From Bursaphelenchus xylophilus (Eukaryota; Nematoda; Chromadorea; Rhabditida; Aphelenchoididae), in the NCBI GenBank assembly GCA_904066235.2, contig CAJFCV020000003.1, positions 9,300,001 to 9,364,000 of the forward strand: 64,000 nucleotides of DNA, given 5' to 3'. Under the pieces are notes generated by a model. The model saw only the letters and a list, made by a program, of their open reading frames with translations, did not search any database and was not told where the DNA came from. Below are positions 1 through 12,300 of this stretch, one piece after another. The translations under genes were made by a program, and so were the position numbers. Every line of letters begins with the position of its first letter. Within the stretch, counting starts at the first letter, position 1.

Positions 1-1489
1 GGCTTCAATCCTCGTTCCTCGGGCTTGTTTTGGACTTTGTTTTGATTAGATTCGACTGCTGATTGAGTTGCTCCAAACAATCGAAAAGCTTTGGGTTTTA
101 CTGGAGACGGCAAGGTCATAGAAGTGGTGGTATTTGGAGGGTCGATGCAAGAGGCTCGTCGCCGTTGTTGTGCTTGAGCCATAGCTTCGCGGAGTTTATA
201 ATTACGGATCTAAATCGGCGGTAGAGCATTGTTTAGATGTAAATTTACCTGCGTCGACAACTGTGTCATGGTTAAGGTCCGTTGGTCGAGTTCATGGGTT
301 AGTTGGCGGATTTTGTTCTCCTAAAAGATTGCCAACGCAAGGTTATTGGCTTACATGTTCATAGACTTGATCTCGATACACGCGTGCAGTTTCTTCCAAG
401 GTCTTGGCAAAGGTTTTGTTTCGGTCTTCAGATGCGGCAAATTCCTTTTTCAGAGATTTGTTTTGTTTTTGAAGGTTCTCAATCTTGTTTTCCAGTTCTT
501 CCACAACTTCTGGATCTGGGATATTGCTCACATGCAGGCGGCGTTCCAGATCTGGAAAAAATTTATATTACACTAGGCAAAAACCGAGGGTTCTATGCAA
601 AAAATCGAAGAGAATGTGATTTTTAGTAGCATACAGTGGGGGACCTGATCCAGTGGAAAAAAGCGTACTATTTTGCATCCGGGAAGCATCAAAAATGTGG
701 CAAAATGCCTCCCACTCAAAGTGAAAAAACAACGTTTTGAAGGGCGTACCCTTTCTCTCTCAAAAAGATCGGGCGTGCTTTTGAAATCGGGGTTTTTTCA
801 CTTGGAGAGGGAAGCATTTTGCCACATTTTTGATACTTCCCGGATGCAAAATGGTACGTTTTTTGCCACTGGATCAGGTCCCACACTGTACTAGTCGGGA
901 CTAGAAGTCCTGATAATTTTGCACTGTGCGGATTTGAACGTTTTGGGATGTCGCTGCGAAAATCGCGAAAAAAAGTGTTTTGCACAGTGCATTTTGTTTG
1001 TTTTTGCCTTACGTCGCGCGCGATTCCCACTTTTCGGAGCGACAAATCGTTTTTTTCAGAGTGCGACAGAAACGGAGCAAAATCCGCATAGTGCAAAATT
1101 ATCAGGACTTTTTGTCCCGACTAGTAGTTGAACGATAAAGTTGTTACAAAGATAGTACAAGCTTGAAACATCTCTATTCTCACCTCGATTTTTCCCCATC
1201 AATCGCTCAATTTCATTGTGAAGCCGGGCCAACATCTGGCTGGTTTGCTGCTGAACATAGGCTATCTGCTCCTTCTCATGCTTTCTCCACATCTCATCCC
1301 GTTCGCTGAGGGCTTCATTTAGCTTTTCTTTGAATTTGTCGTTCAAGTCTTCAATTCGATGGATTGACAATGGAGTGCAATTAGCCTGAAGGATAAAACA
1401 TTTGAGTCATTGGTCGGGAAGTTGAGATTTCTTACCTCCGACGGCATGGTGGGGCTGTTCTCGGGGCTTGTGTGTATTTCCACCGACAT
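1..1489 (-). CDS. CCDC92-like coiled-coil protein, 5' part (C-terminus off the left edge)
   Basis: Exons on the minus strand are 1436-1489, 1184-1385, 355-551, 249-320 and 1-209 (open at the window edge). Phases agree at every junction. The protein starts MSVEIHTSPENSP. An acidic helical stretch with a LHNEIERL core follows, then a long Glu/Lys-rich coiled coil and an ELDQRTLTMTQLSTQ segment. The order of these (LHxEIxRL followed by ELxQRxxTxxxLxxQL) is the arrangement I know from the CCDC92 N-terminus. The last visible exon is Pro/Ser/Thr-rich. CCDC92 in mammals is a centrosomal/ciliary coiled-coil protein; function here is inferred only from that resemblance. The start was chosen because a TTTTTAG acceptor lies about 16 bases upstream, suggesting a spliced leader. 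The 632-base intron between exons 2 and 3 carries two MITEs. Another coiled-coil family is possible. Confidence 0.6.
634..888. mobile_element. Family A palindromic MITE, copy A1
   Basis: Begins CAGTGGGGGACCTGATCCAG and ends with its reverse complement (CTGGATCAGGTCCCACACTG). TA flanks both sides (632-633, 889-890). The interior is also largely palindromic around GCATCCGGGAAG / CTTCCCGGATGC. There is no coding capacity. It lies in a CCDC92-like intron. TA duplication and CAGTG ends fit a non-autonomous Tc1/mariner-type element. Confidence 0.85.
889..1127. mobile_element. Second short palindromic MITE abutting A1
   Basis: Starts TACTAGTCGGGACTAGAAG and ends with the inverse (CTTTTTGTCCCGACTAGTA). 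The arms continue inward through TCCTGATAATTTTGCAC and its complement. It shares the TA at 889-890 with copy A1. The interior carries three matches or near matches to the GCACWGTGC palindrome described in the findings. Confidence 0.75.
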
Positions 1490-4400
1490 CTTTGTGAGAT
1501 AGGCCCTAAAAAGGAGCAAAGTTTAGTCTTGATGACATTAATTTATATGTCAAAAATAACATAAAAAGTAAAAGAAATGCATAACACACGAAATTGTTGC
1601 GTAAAAATTGTGAGATAGATCTAGTAATATTTTTTTTGTTGGAAAAAATGCATTGGTCAAAAACTTGCGGGATTTTTACAATTTATGCGCAATTTTGACA
1701 AAAGCCCTAAGGTCGTGAAGTCATAAATAGCCTTTTAAAAACCTCTAACTCCCCAAAAAAAACGGTTGTAAAATCGCCTGACACTAATTAGCAGTAATTT
1801 CGAATCCCAATTCTCATCAAAACACCCATCAGGTTGTCAATGAAAGTTATATTTCCAATCGATTGCGAACGTCGAAAACAAAAAAAGAATGGTTTTGTAA
1901 GAGCAAACTCTACTCTCGCAAACATTTTGACTCCCAAAAAGTACACGTAAAAAACAGCGAGGCCCAAATTAGAGGAAAGTAACTCGGGAGGAATCAATTC
2001 TCGTCATTTGAGGGATTATCTCGGCTATTTCTAGGTTAGGAAACACCTTGGGAAAGGAAGAGTGTTTGTGACCGAGCCGTCAAAGTGAATTCATCAACCG
2101 TAATTCGACGTGAGAGTGAGCATATTAATGTGAAAAAGTGCATATGAGAAAGGGGTGACTTTGGACAGTGTAAGGTCACAAAGAGAGCAAAAGGATTAGG
2201 AAATTGCAGTAATGGGAACTAAAATTACTTGATGATATTAACAGGTACTGCTATAGTTGTCTAGACTATAAAAATAACTTTTTGTAAACTTAATTTTTGA
2301 CAATACATTGAATTTTGCAACGATTTGGGAAGTCATGTCCTACAGATGAAGGAACGAGAGGAATGGTGCAACAGCTATATCCAAAAAGAAATTTTCGTAC
2401 TGGCAAAAAATTCCAGGCGATGACTTTTGAAGTCTCGTTTTTAATTTCTGCAAAACGCGGTAAAAAATTTAGCATACATCGTAACAACTGCCATTCTAAA
2501 TTCGCTTCAAAACTTACATCCCAATCAACCCACCCAACCCAACCCTCAAGTTCTCACCTGCTGCGTTTGCAGAGCCTAGTATAATATAACGTTTGTCAAG
2601 CCCATAAAACGAAAGCTCTTATTCCGCTTTCCCAACCAGTAGACTCAAGGAAGCAGTAAAAACATAACCTCCCCGCCATTTGTTTAGATGCGTCTCTCCT
2701 CCCGCACTGGAGATCGTCATGGTGGACCAGGGATTAATCGCCCCCAAATCTAATCTTCAGCCAGAATCCCATTTTCCATATTTTCCCGTGCAGCGAAAAG
2801 CGTTTTTCCTGTTTTGAAACTCATAAAAATCGGGATGGACAATAAGAGTTTTGAGAAGGAATGGGGGAAAAGTAATAGGTCGAGGAAAGAAAAGTAATAG
2901 GTTTAAGATACGTTTCGAAGCTCTTGGCGGTGTGATTAACAAACCGGTGGTCTGCAAAAAACGGCTCGGAGTGGGGTGTTGTCAAAACAGGGGGCTTTGA
3001 ATTTGATCCTCTGTTTTGCGTTCGGCTTATCCCGGAGATAGTGGGCTTATGGAAGGGGTTACATCATGCAGGATGACAGGGATATACTTTCTGGAAAATT
3101 CGAGTAAAATTGGTATTAAGTTTTTAAACCGAATGTTCCTGAGGGAGAGAAAAGACTGTTATTAAGTCCAGATTTCGAACCCCTAATCCCCCAGGAAATG
3201 ATATCAAAAAACGTTCAGAGAGCTGCACGGAACTCGGAGACAGGAATGAACACTTGATGTTTTTAATCTACCATTTGCGGCTAATCCCCACATCGAATCA
3301 AAGACTTTGACAAAAACGTACGCTTGGAACTTTTATGAGCCCATAAAAGAACTCCTTTATACGAAAAAAAGCTGCCGCTGTATATAATATTCGTCCAGAG
3401 AACATTACTAATTGGGGCTATATAAGCTATATAGAAAACTGGATAATAATAGTCGTCTCGGTTGTTTTTGAACAAGTATTTTTGGCCAGAAAAATAACCA
3501 TTTACCACCCTCTCGATCTCCATGGAGTTAATTTCAGCTGGCGGAATTATCACCAGTGTAAAAAACATTTGGGCTGAGTGTAAAGGGGACGTAAGCCCTA
3601 AGGGTCAGCGCGGGAAAAGAAGCGGTTTCCGAGCGCTAATCGAAACAGAAGGCAAGTTGAATATAATGCTGAAGGGCTGCGCGGAAGCCCTTGAAATTCG
3701 AGTCTCCCCTGTCAACGCTGTGCAACCAGAAAAGGAAAAAAGTGTGTACTGAAAACAAAAGGTCAAAATCTGCAGAGAAACTTGTGAAAATTTCCATTTT
3801 TACGACAAAAGATGGAGCAGTTTGCCGTAGGGGAAATTTGCATGACTAAATTAAATAGGTTGTTTTGGCAAATGTCAAGTGCCATTTTTGGCAAAAACAC
3901 CACTTTCCAAACTTGAATTTTGATATATTTTTGAAAAATATCGAAATTATAATGAATAAGCTTTAATTAAATTCGAATTACAACTCAATTTGCAACAAAA
4001 GCTATGCAAAAAAAGAGGATTAAAGCTTGAGACAAATAATTGGCTTTTATGGCCTCTGACCTCGAGGGCACGAAACGTTTTTTGTCTGTGTCCCTTCTTT
4101 TCTTCTTTCAAAAATCCGGTGGCAGACTGTCTTCGGAATCCTTGAATTCGGCGTTCGGGTGTTTAAAAGGCGGAATGGAAAACGTGGATGAAGTTATGAC
4201 AAAAAAACATGAACATAGTTGATCGAGGAAATGACGTGTTTGTGTTTTGAATATTCATCTTTTGCTTGGTCATGATTTCTCAAGGAACGGTCAGGATTTG
4301 GGTTTGGATGTGAAAAAGGCTATAACAAATGGGCCACTGGCACCACAGATCAAATAATTTATAATTTACAGAGCTTCAAAATACTGTGGAATCTTCTGTC

Positions 4401-4900
4401 AGCTTTAGGTCAAGCTCTGTTCAACGAAACTTTTCTATAATGAATAAACGTTTGAGCCCTTGCCGATTCATTCTACAGAAGTTTGAGTGTAAATTAAATG
4501 TGTCATTGTGAGCTTTATTCCATGGATTTAATCGAGACAGAATATTGCATATATAGATGCCATATGTGATGTTTCTACATATGTTTCAAAACAGCTTTAC
4601 AGACCGCTGAAGCCTGAAGAAATCGCATACCTGTGCTCACGAACCCCTAAGCCCAAATGCACAACCATTTGTAACCCTGCATATGAATAATATACAATGG
4701 CTACTACATACTGTCACCTGTGTTAACAATAACCCTCTTTCAATCCTATACCACGCACTGTTCGATTATGAATCACGGCAAAGTCCTTGTATTGCTTTTT
4801 TACATACAAATTTTAAGGCCATTCAGCCATGAGAGACCATTCTCAATTCGCATGTCATAATCGTCTATATTTGTTCGTACTTGCTTAGCACTTTGTAATC
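1490..4900. other. Intergenic region, no convincing gene
   Basis: Lies between the CCDC92-like gene (minus) and the ataxin-2 promoter block. I see only weak, AT-rich open frames. The longest with somewhat coding-like composition is 3522-3752 on the plus strand (76 codons), with no recognisable motif. No tRNA, tandem repeat or transposon end was recognised. Confidence 0.5.
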
Positions 4901-4904
4901 TCTA

Positions 4905-5912
4905 GTCTGCACTTTCGTGAGCCCACCAAAACGAGTGCGAGTCAGTGCCGGTTCAGGGTGCAAGTACTGTGCAAAAGCGAGAGATATCCCCGTTTTTGTC
5001 TGCGGCCTTTCTCCGAGATGCTTCAATTATACGGTCTTTTCGCGGTTTCCGCGTGTGCGTCCCCCTCTGCCGTCGCTCGTATACGATGCTCGGTGGGGAC
5101 AAATTGGAGGGGGAAGCGGGCGCGAAACAGGGACGCACGCGGCGAGCCGCATAGCACGCACTCGGCATGGTGGTTGGAGAAAAAAGTAGTGGTCATTGAG
5201 AGGAGTCGGATGCGTGGTATATGGAAATTTCGTTTCATTTCACTGTGTTCTTTGTTCTTTTTTTGGGGACGAAACATTCGGGATGGCGTTATCTCCATTC
5301 AAAGCGTATAATCGCGTTCAATTGGAAGGAAATTAGCGCCCGGCTCGTCTCCAAATGGCGTGTGTTCTTGAGCAGTTTCTCAATCAATGAACCGAATTCT
5401 CGACGCAAAAGTGAAGAGAATTTGATCGTCGAGTTGCGCTGTATGTAGGTCAGTTGGCGCGCGAACGGATTGATAACCTCTTCTTAAAGTCTCTGCCTCT
5501 CTGGCGCTTCGAACGTTTGCACCGGCTCTGCGGGGCGCGATTTGCATTGCGAGCGCCAATTCTCGGCGAGTGGAGGGGTTCTCTTCGAACTTGTGGACGC
5601 ACTGCCTTCTAACGTCTCTTCCACCACTCAAGCCACTCGGTTCGCTTCGAGTTTTTCGGCGACTCGAGCACGTAATAAACTGTGTTTCATATCATTTTGA
5701 TCTTAGTTCTATGCAAATTATGCAAATTATAAAATTAGAATTTGATTGAAATTAGCAAATTCATCAATTCATCTTCATTTTGATCTCCTCCGAGCGGTCT
5801 AGCAATCAAGTTGCAGTGTCGTGTACGCGGGTTTGTAGTCTACTATTTGCTGTAATGTTCTTGTCTTCATGGTCCTCGAAAAGAACGGAATTTTGAATGC
5901 CCTAGATACTTG
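4905..5912 (+). promoter_or_regulatory. GC-rich probable promoter and 5' leader of ataxin-2
   Basis: GC content rises sharply from about 4905 to 5660, with many CpG steps and short overlapping open frames on both strands, none convincing. Downstream, a donor TTGTAAGTAAC at 5912 and an acceptor TTCCAG ending at 6066 outline a probable 5' UTR intron before the ataxin-2 start. The exon before that donor contains two upstream ATGs (5855 and 5869). The 5855 frame closes inside the exon; the 5869 frame closes just after the junction. Transcription start is not determined. Confidence 0.4.
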
Positions 5913-6137
5913 TAAGTAACTGTTTCTAGGCAACTGAAGATTCATTTTTCATTTCTATAAACGCGGCTTTTTATGGGGTTTTCAAAGTAGCGAGTTATTG
6001 CGCGTGTTTACTAGTCTACGGGAAAAAACTTTTGACCAATTTATTATTTAATTTTTGTCATTCCAGATTCGTAGCTTGCGGAGCTACAGTTTCGAACAAT
6101 TGCAGCCAGCCACAAGGTAACTGGATTGCATTGGAGG

Positions 6138-8278
6138 ATGGCTGAAATCAGCAACGCCACTCAACCCGAGGAGTTGTTGCACAATGGCGAGCTGCAGTCC
6201 GGCCAACACATAAATGCAGAGGCTACGGCGGATTTGCGGAGACAGTTAAATCGAAGTGAGAGTGCCGGAAGTAGTAAGAGCAGCAAGGGAGAATGCAGAG
6301 ATCTTTATCCACATACGCTCGATGCAACTGTAAGAATTGCTTTAAAAACTATGGATGATTCGAATTTTAGGGTCGTGATGCCAAGATTTATGTTAATGGA
6401 GAAGTTTACGATGGCCTTATCGAGAAAATTGAACCTGATGTAAGTGCGGTGACAAAAAAATAATAAAATATATGCCGTTTTGTATTGCCACTATGATATA
6501 ATGTAACCCTCAGGCATTGTTTTAATTCCAGATGTCAACAAAAGTAGTGTACGCCACCAAAGACAATGGTGATGGGGAGCAACTGGCCCGAGGCACGGAC
6601 CTCTCCTTCAAGCGAGAAGACATCTCTGTGATCAAGTTCCGCGTTGAGAAGCCCAAAGGCTTCCGAACGGACCGCGAATACAATAATGGAACAGAAGTAA
6701 ACGAAAACGAAGAACTCGTGGAATGGCAGCCGGACCCCGAATGTGATACGACGGAAGAGAACGAGAATAATAGCCGTGGATGGTCGGTGGAGGAGATGTT
6801 CAGAGCCAACATGAAACTGGGTGTGAAGTCCACATTCGAAGGCGTAAACGAAAAGTATTGCACGGCAGTGCCCGAGGGCGATGAGGAAGCCAGAAGAAGG
6901 GCGGAGATCATTGCACAAGAAATTGAATCTCAAGCAGAAACTCAACGACATTACATGCTGGAGAATGACGACGAGGAGAGAGATTTGGATAAAGAAACGA
7001 ATTTTAATAACCGAGGAAAAAGAGGACCCGGATATAATAATGGAAGGGCCAATCGAGGCCAGCCTTATGAAGCTGGCGCGAATAATCGAGGAGGAAATTG
7101 TAAGTCAAGATTTTCCTATAGTAGTTTAAATTTTAGACGGTCAAAGACAAGGTCAAGGCTTTTCGAATGGCCCTGGAAACAAATATGGCTCTCCGACCAA
7201 TCGAAATTACACTCCTCGCCAAACTGGGCGTTCAACCGCCCCTTCAGGCGCGTGGCGGCAAGATTCACCACAACAGAACTCTTTCATTCCCCCTCAGTCG
7301 TATAACAACAGTGAAGAGAGATACGGCTCCACGTCGCCCGGAAGATCTCGGCAGTATGCTCAACGAACAGAGCCTCCCAGAGAACAGCATCCCACTGTTG
7401 AAGTGCAGCCGATTCCAAAGTCTCCGGTGCCAACCCTGCAGAAGCCGGAGTCTTTGTCGCCCACTGGATCCAGCGGCACGGCAGCGAGAGCGTCGCCGGC
7501 TTCGACCAAAGATGGATCGGAGGAAAAGTAAGTGCAATGCTTTAGTCATCAAAAAACCATTCGTTTTCAGAAAAGACAAGAAGAAATTCACGTTCAATCC
7601 GAATGCAAAGGCATTTGTCCCCACGCCCAAACTTGCCCAAACCCCGCCCTTGGGCTACATTCAGCAGGTCCCTCACATGCGACAGCAAATGGTGGTAACC
7701 TCGGTTCCACAATCTCAGTATCAACAAATGCCCCCTCAGCATTACGGCGGTGTTCAACAGGTCCTCCAAACCCAGGTCATCCCAATTCAGCAGTCGCAGA
7801 TGATGATGCAACAACAAGCCCAATACATTCCTCATCAGCCGCCACCGTCGCAACAGCAACTGATTCAGACGTCGCTGCTTCATCAACACCCTCAACAACA
7901 GTATCAGCTGCAACAACAGCAGATCCCGTTGATGCATCAGCAGCAGGGACGGATACAAGTCCAGCATACGGGACTGGCGCAAGGTGTGGATCTGCAGAAC
8001 GCGCATTTGCAGTCAATGGCCGGCCAACAGATGTACATTCCACAGCAGCAGATCGTGGCGGGAGTTCAGCCTTATCAGCCGGTAAGTTGAACTCTAATGT
8101 TGCAAAATTCTAAAAAATCAAAAAGCTTCCTCTCTTCAGAACAGATTGCCTTAAAATTCACGCTGCAAAGCTCTAATTAAACTCTAAATTTCAGGGCATC
8201 CCCCCGCCGGTCGTTCCCCAGTCCATGTTCAACCCGAACCAAGTTGTGTACGGCTACGGAACCCCGGGTGCCAACTGA
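6138..8278 (+). CDS. atx-2: Ataxin-2 homologue (Lsm-like, LsmAD and PAM2)
   Basis: Exons 6138-6329, 6371-6439, 6532-7099, 7137-7527, 7571-8081 and 8195-8278 give about 604 residues in continuous phase. Residues about 57-140 form a divergent Lsm-like fold (KIYVNGEVYDGLIEKIEPD, then EDISVIKFRVEKPK). The LsmAD domain follows (GWSVEEMFRANMKLGVKSTF to about residue 230). A PAM2 motif, FNPNAKAFVP, starts exon 5 and should bind the MLLE domain of poly(A)-binding protein. The tail is Gln-, Pro- and Met-rich low complexity. Ataxin-2 proteins act in the cytoplasm in translation and mRNP granules. ATG 6138 was chosen as the first ATG after a likely 5' UTR acceptor at 6066. It converges with the K2P gene downstream. 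Confidence 0.93.
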
Positions 8279-8459
8279 CGTCCCCCTCAAACTGCACGGA
8301 CCGAATACGGGTGATGCTCGGCGTTGTATAGGCTAATTTATTGCGTTGTATTTATCGGCTGTGATCGCGCGCCGGAGGGATTGCATCTGAGAAATTTGCT
8401 GATATTGTTGTAGATCTTGTAATCCTTTCGCAAGCTGATCGCTTACGAAGAAAAAAAAG

Positions 8460-8465
8460 AATAAA
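8460..8465 (+). other. Poly(A) signal of ataxin-2
   Basis: AATAAA lies 182 bases after the ataxin-2 stop codon, just before the inverted GCGGGCA array. It is the only canonical hexamer I saw in this 3' UTR. Confidence 0.6.
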
Positions 8466-8570
8466 AAGTAGTTCAACACTTCTTCATCTTTGCAAAATTT
8501 TTCGAAAGATTTTTACTTTCTTGACAATGTACACATACAGCTCAATAGCGAGTTCAATGTCTTGGAATCG

Positions 8571-9329
8571 TTAAATGGCGTCGCGACACTTGCGGGCAAC
8601 CACTTTGCGGGCAACCAGTTTGCGGGCAAATTTTTTGCGGGCAACCACTTTGCGGGCAAAATTTGGGGGGTCACATTTGCGGGCAGCTGAAACATTTGCG
8701 GGCAGCTGAGACACTTGCGGGCAGCCTGGGACACTTGCGGGCAGCCGACATTTGCGGGCAACCGGAACCTGAGGGTAACAGGGTGGAGGTGGAAATATTA
8801 CTGCGATATTTTGGAAATTTGGCGACATTTGCGGGCAGCCGACACTTGCGGGCAGCCGACATTTGCGGGCAACAGGAAAAAACAATCACACAGACTGTAT
8901 AGGAACTTTTGGAACTGTTGCCCGCAAATGTCGGCTTCCCGCAAGTATTGCCTGCCCGCAAATGTCGGAAATTTTCCGAAATATCGAAGTAATTTTTCCA
9001 CCTCCACCTTGTTATCCTCAAGTGCCGGTTGCCCGCAAATGTCGGCTGCCCGCAAATGTCGGCAAATTTCCAAAATATCATAGTAATTTTTCCACGTCCA
9101 TCCAGTTACCCTCACAATCAGGTGTCGGTTGCCCGCAAATGTCGGCTGCCCGCAAATCTTCCAGGCTGCCCGCAACTGTCGACCCTGCCCGCAAATGTCC
9201 CAGGCTGCCCGCAAATGCCGGTGCTGGCCGCAAATGTCGGCTGCCCGCAAAGTGGCTGCCCGCAAAAGATTTGCCCGCAAACTGGTTGCCCGCAAAGTGG
9301 TTGCCCGCAAGTGTGCGCCCGCCCGTTAA
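8571..9329. repeat. Inverted array of TTGCGGGCA subrepeats bounded by TTAA
   Basis: The left half (8585-8875) holds many copies of a 14-20 base unit centred on TTGCGGGCA. The right half (8920-9320) holds the same unit in reverse complement (TGCCCGCAA). A longer interspersed segment (GGTGGAGGTGGAAATATTAC type) appears once on the left and twice inverted on the right. The outermost units mirror each other closely. TTAA occurs at 8571-8574 and 9326-9329, next to partly matching ends (GGCG followed by ACACTTGCGGGC). It could be a TTAA-targeting non-autonomous transposon whose subterminal repeats expanded, or a local inverted satellite. The open frames across it are artefacts of the repeat. Confidence 0.8.
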
Positions 9330-12300
9330 ATATTGCTTTCCTTGAGCACAAACGGAGCTACAAGGCTGACTGTGGACGCGTTCTTTTCGGTCAGGGAATC
9401 TCTTGGGACCATCTCTCTTTTGATCCGATTGGGCGATCGTTCAGCATAGGAGAAGAAGGTTTTCATGTACTTTTTCTCATAGTCCGGATTGAATAGGCCT
9501 CCGCGACATTCACTCTCCGAAATGTCATCAGGAAGAATCTAAAATTTGAATAAACAAAGAAAAAAACTTATAGGTGAGGTGCTCAAAGCGCGACCTACAG
9601 TGAAAGGGACCTGATCCAGTGGCAAAAAACGTACCATTTTGCATCCGGGGAGCATCAAAAATATGGCAAAATGCTTCCCTCTCCAAGGGAAAAAACTTTA
9701 CTTTGAAGGGTGTACCTTTTTTCCCCACAAAAAGAGTGGGCGCGTTTTTGAAATCGGAGTTTCTTTACTTGGAGAGGGAATCATTTTGCCACATTTTTGA
9801 TCCTTCCCGGATGTAAAATGGCACCTTTTTTGCCACTGAATCAGGTCGCCCACTGTAAATTTAGGCAAAATCTGAGTGTTGCAGTTCGAGCACTTCCTTT
9901 GCAAAATACGACAGCTCTCAGCTCTTTGTTATGTATGCTTTCCCTCCAAACTCACATGAATATTCTTCTCTCTGACCAACTTCGTAACCTTCGGCGACAA
10001 CGGTTCATAAATAATGTTCTTTTGCTGATACTGCGAGCTCTTCAAAATGTAATCCAACTGTTCCTTCGACAACAACCTCGACCTGACTCGATAGATCTTC
10101 CCACCCGCTGTTTTTATGATTTTGATCCCTTTGTGTTTGAGTAAATGTTCACTATGATGTATACCCGTCATCACAGCCCCTTTCGCGTCCTCCATTTTCG
10201 TCCCGACGTAATGGATTTTTCGAATGTAATGGGTACCCGCAGTATCGATGCACATGGTAGCTCTGAAATTTAGAGAGAATTTGTTGAGATTAATGGGTAA
10301 ATCAGGGTCATAGCAAGCTCAATTTCTTTTTTTTAAATATTTTCTTGGCTTTAAAATTTATGAGCTTTGAGATCGACTTTAAAATGGGTTTACGACTTTT
10401 AAATCGCTTTAAGAATAGCCCCGGGTCATTTTTATTGAATAGACAAAAGTTGGTCACCTTTGAAGCCTTGTAAAAACTGCTATGATAAGCCTGACCACAC
10501 AAAGCATATATATTAGTAGATAGTGTTTTCAACGTACTTTTAGGTGATATTAACAGTAGTACCAAAACTTTCATTCTCTCTGTAAAAAATGGACAGCTAA
10601 AAAAACAGCACGGTCATACTTCTACGCCTAATATTTTTGACGTCAACATTTTTTAACATGCGTAGAACCATTATTAACCCTTTGCATCTAAAACCGCCTT
10701 ACGCCTTACCACACTTACAAGGCTAATCCAAAAATGATGTAGCAAAGTGTGATAACGATATACATTTGTTTCGTCGGGACGTAATCCCCAAATCCGATAG
10801 TTGCCATTGTGATAAAGCAAAAATAAAACGCCTCCATATAAGGCCATTCCTCGAACTTCTGGAACAACAGCCCTCCCAGCGCCGTATACGACAGGATTAC
10901 GACCAACACCATTAAAATCGGAATTCTCAAGGGTTGTTTATTTTCATCGACGAATTCCTCGTCCTCTTCGTCGAGGCTGTTCGGGTCTCTGAGGTCATTC
11001 AAGTTCATACTTCCGGCCTTTTCCGTGGCCGCGGTGCCTGTGGATTGCGCTGAGGGGGATGCGCTGTTTTTCCGGCGGAAATGCGAGAGACGACGGGATT
11101 GGCGACGGACCTAGAAGGGGGTGTAAAATACGGTCATATGCGATCACAATTTTATAGACAAGGGTTATAAAAATCGCGCTTACAGTGGGGGACCTGATCC
11201 AGTGGCAAAAAACATACCAGTTTGCATCCGGGAAGTATCAAAAATGTGGCAAAATGTTTCCCTCTCCAAGTGAAGAAACTCCGATTTCAAAAGCGCGCCC
11301 GCCCTTTTTGTGAGGGAAAGGGCGCGCGCGTCCTTCAAAAGGAAGATTTTTCGCTTGGACGGGGAAGCATTTTGCCATATTTTTGATGCTTCCCGGATGC
11401 AAAATGGTACGTTTTTTCCACTGGATCGGGTCCTTCACTGTATCAACGAGCTCGGTAATCAACGGTCTGCTTTATGAGAGAGCACGTAAAATAAGGAGGG
11501 TTGGCCAGACAGGAAACGATTTTCACCCATATATTTTTGTTTGTGAATAGAAAATTTTGATTTTTTTGTAGAAACATTCATCACATAGTTATATAGAAAT
11601 TCAGCCCAAAGTTTTAAGTCCTTGGGTCGTTAAAAAACGTTATTTTTGGACAACTTTAACAAAAAAATTTCGGTGATTTCTGGAAATCCCTTGCTAGGAG
11701 CCTCCAATACGTCAGAAAAACTTTTTTTTCATTTTTCCCTATTAGTCCCGTGTAACAATAACTTATGTCAAACTTACATTCTTCATAAAAGCCCGAAGTT
11801 TCAAATGAGCATAGTTTAAGAATTCACTTAAAAACCTTCCAATATCCGCGATCGTAACCAACAACAACGGGATTCCAACGAGAGCGAACAAAATACATGC
11901 AATCCTTCCGGTTTCCGTCACCGGTACCAAATGACCGTACCCTAAACATCATCATTTTTCCATTCAACACATTTTTCCCGTTCCTACCGATGGTCGTAAT
12001 CACAGTTGTGGCGAAGAACACAGCGTTTGGATATGTCCACAAGTTGCTCATTTGATCCGTTTGGTTGAGCAGATGCTTCTCGTTGATGAACTGGTTACGG
12101 TAAGCGGCGAAGATTTCCTGGACTAGTCGTTCAAAGTATTCTTGGTTTATGCCGTCGAAGGTGTCGCGGGAAATAACTGTGTCGGGATGGTGGGTCAGAT
12201 TCCAGAGGGACTCTTTGAAATTTTCTCGGAGTCCGAAAATCGCTCGGAGCTCATTGTCTTTGGTCTGAAGATTTTTGAATTCCAAAAAATACGTCATCAT

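Noticed and set aside
4917..5631. Several overlapping frames of 70-117 codons
   Set aside because: Open in many frames on both strands because of local GC richness; better explained as a promoter region.
8571..9329. CRISPR-like array
   Set aside because: Units are inverted across the centre, with variable short spacers, in a eukaryotic gene context.
8490..9496. Many overlapping cysteine- and arginine-rich open frames on both strands
   Set aside because: They are translations of the GCGGGCA inverted array, open only because the repeat unit lacks stops.
10308..10574. 88-codon minus-strand frame between K2P exons
   Set aside because: It lies wholly in a K2P intron, is Lys/Phe/Ser-biased, and is not needed for phase.
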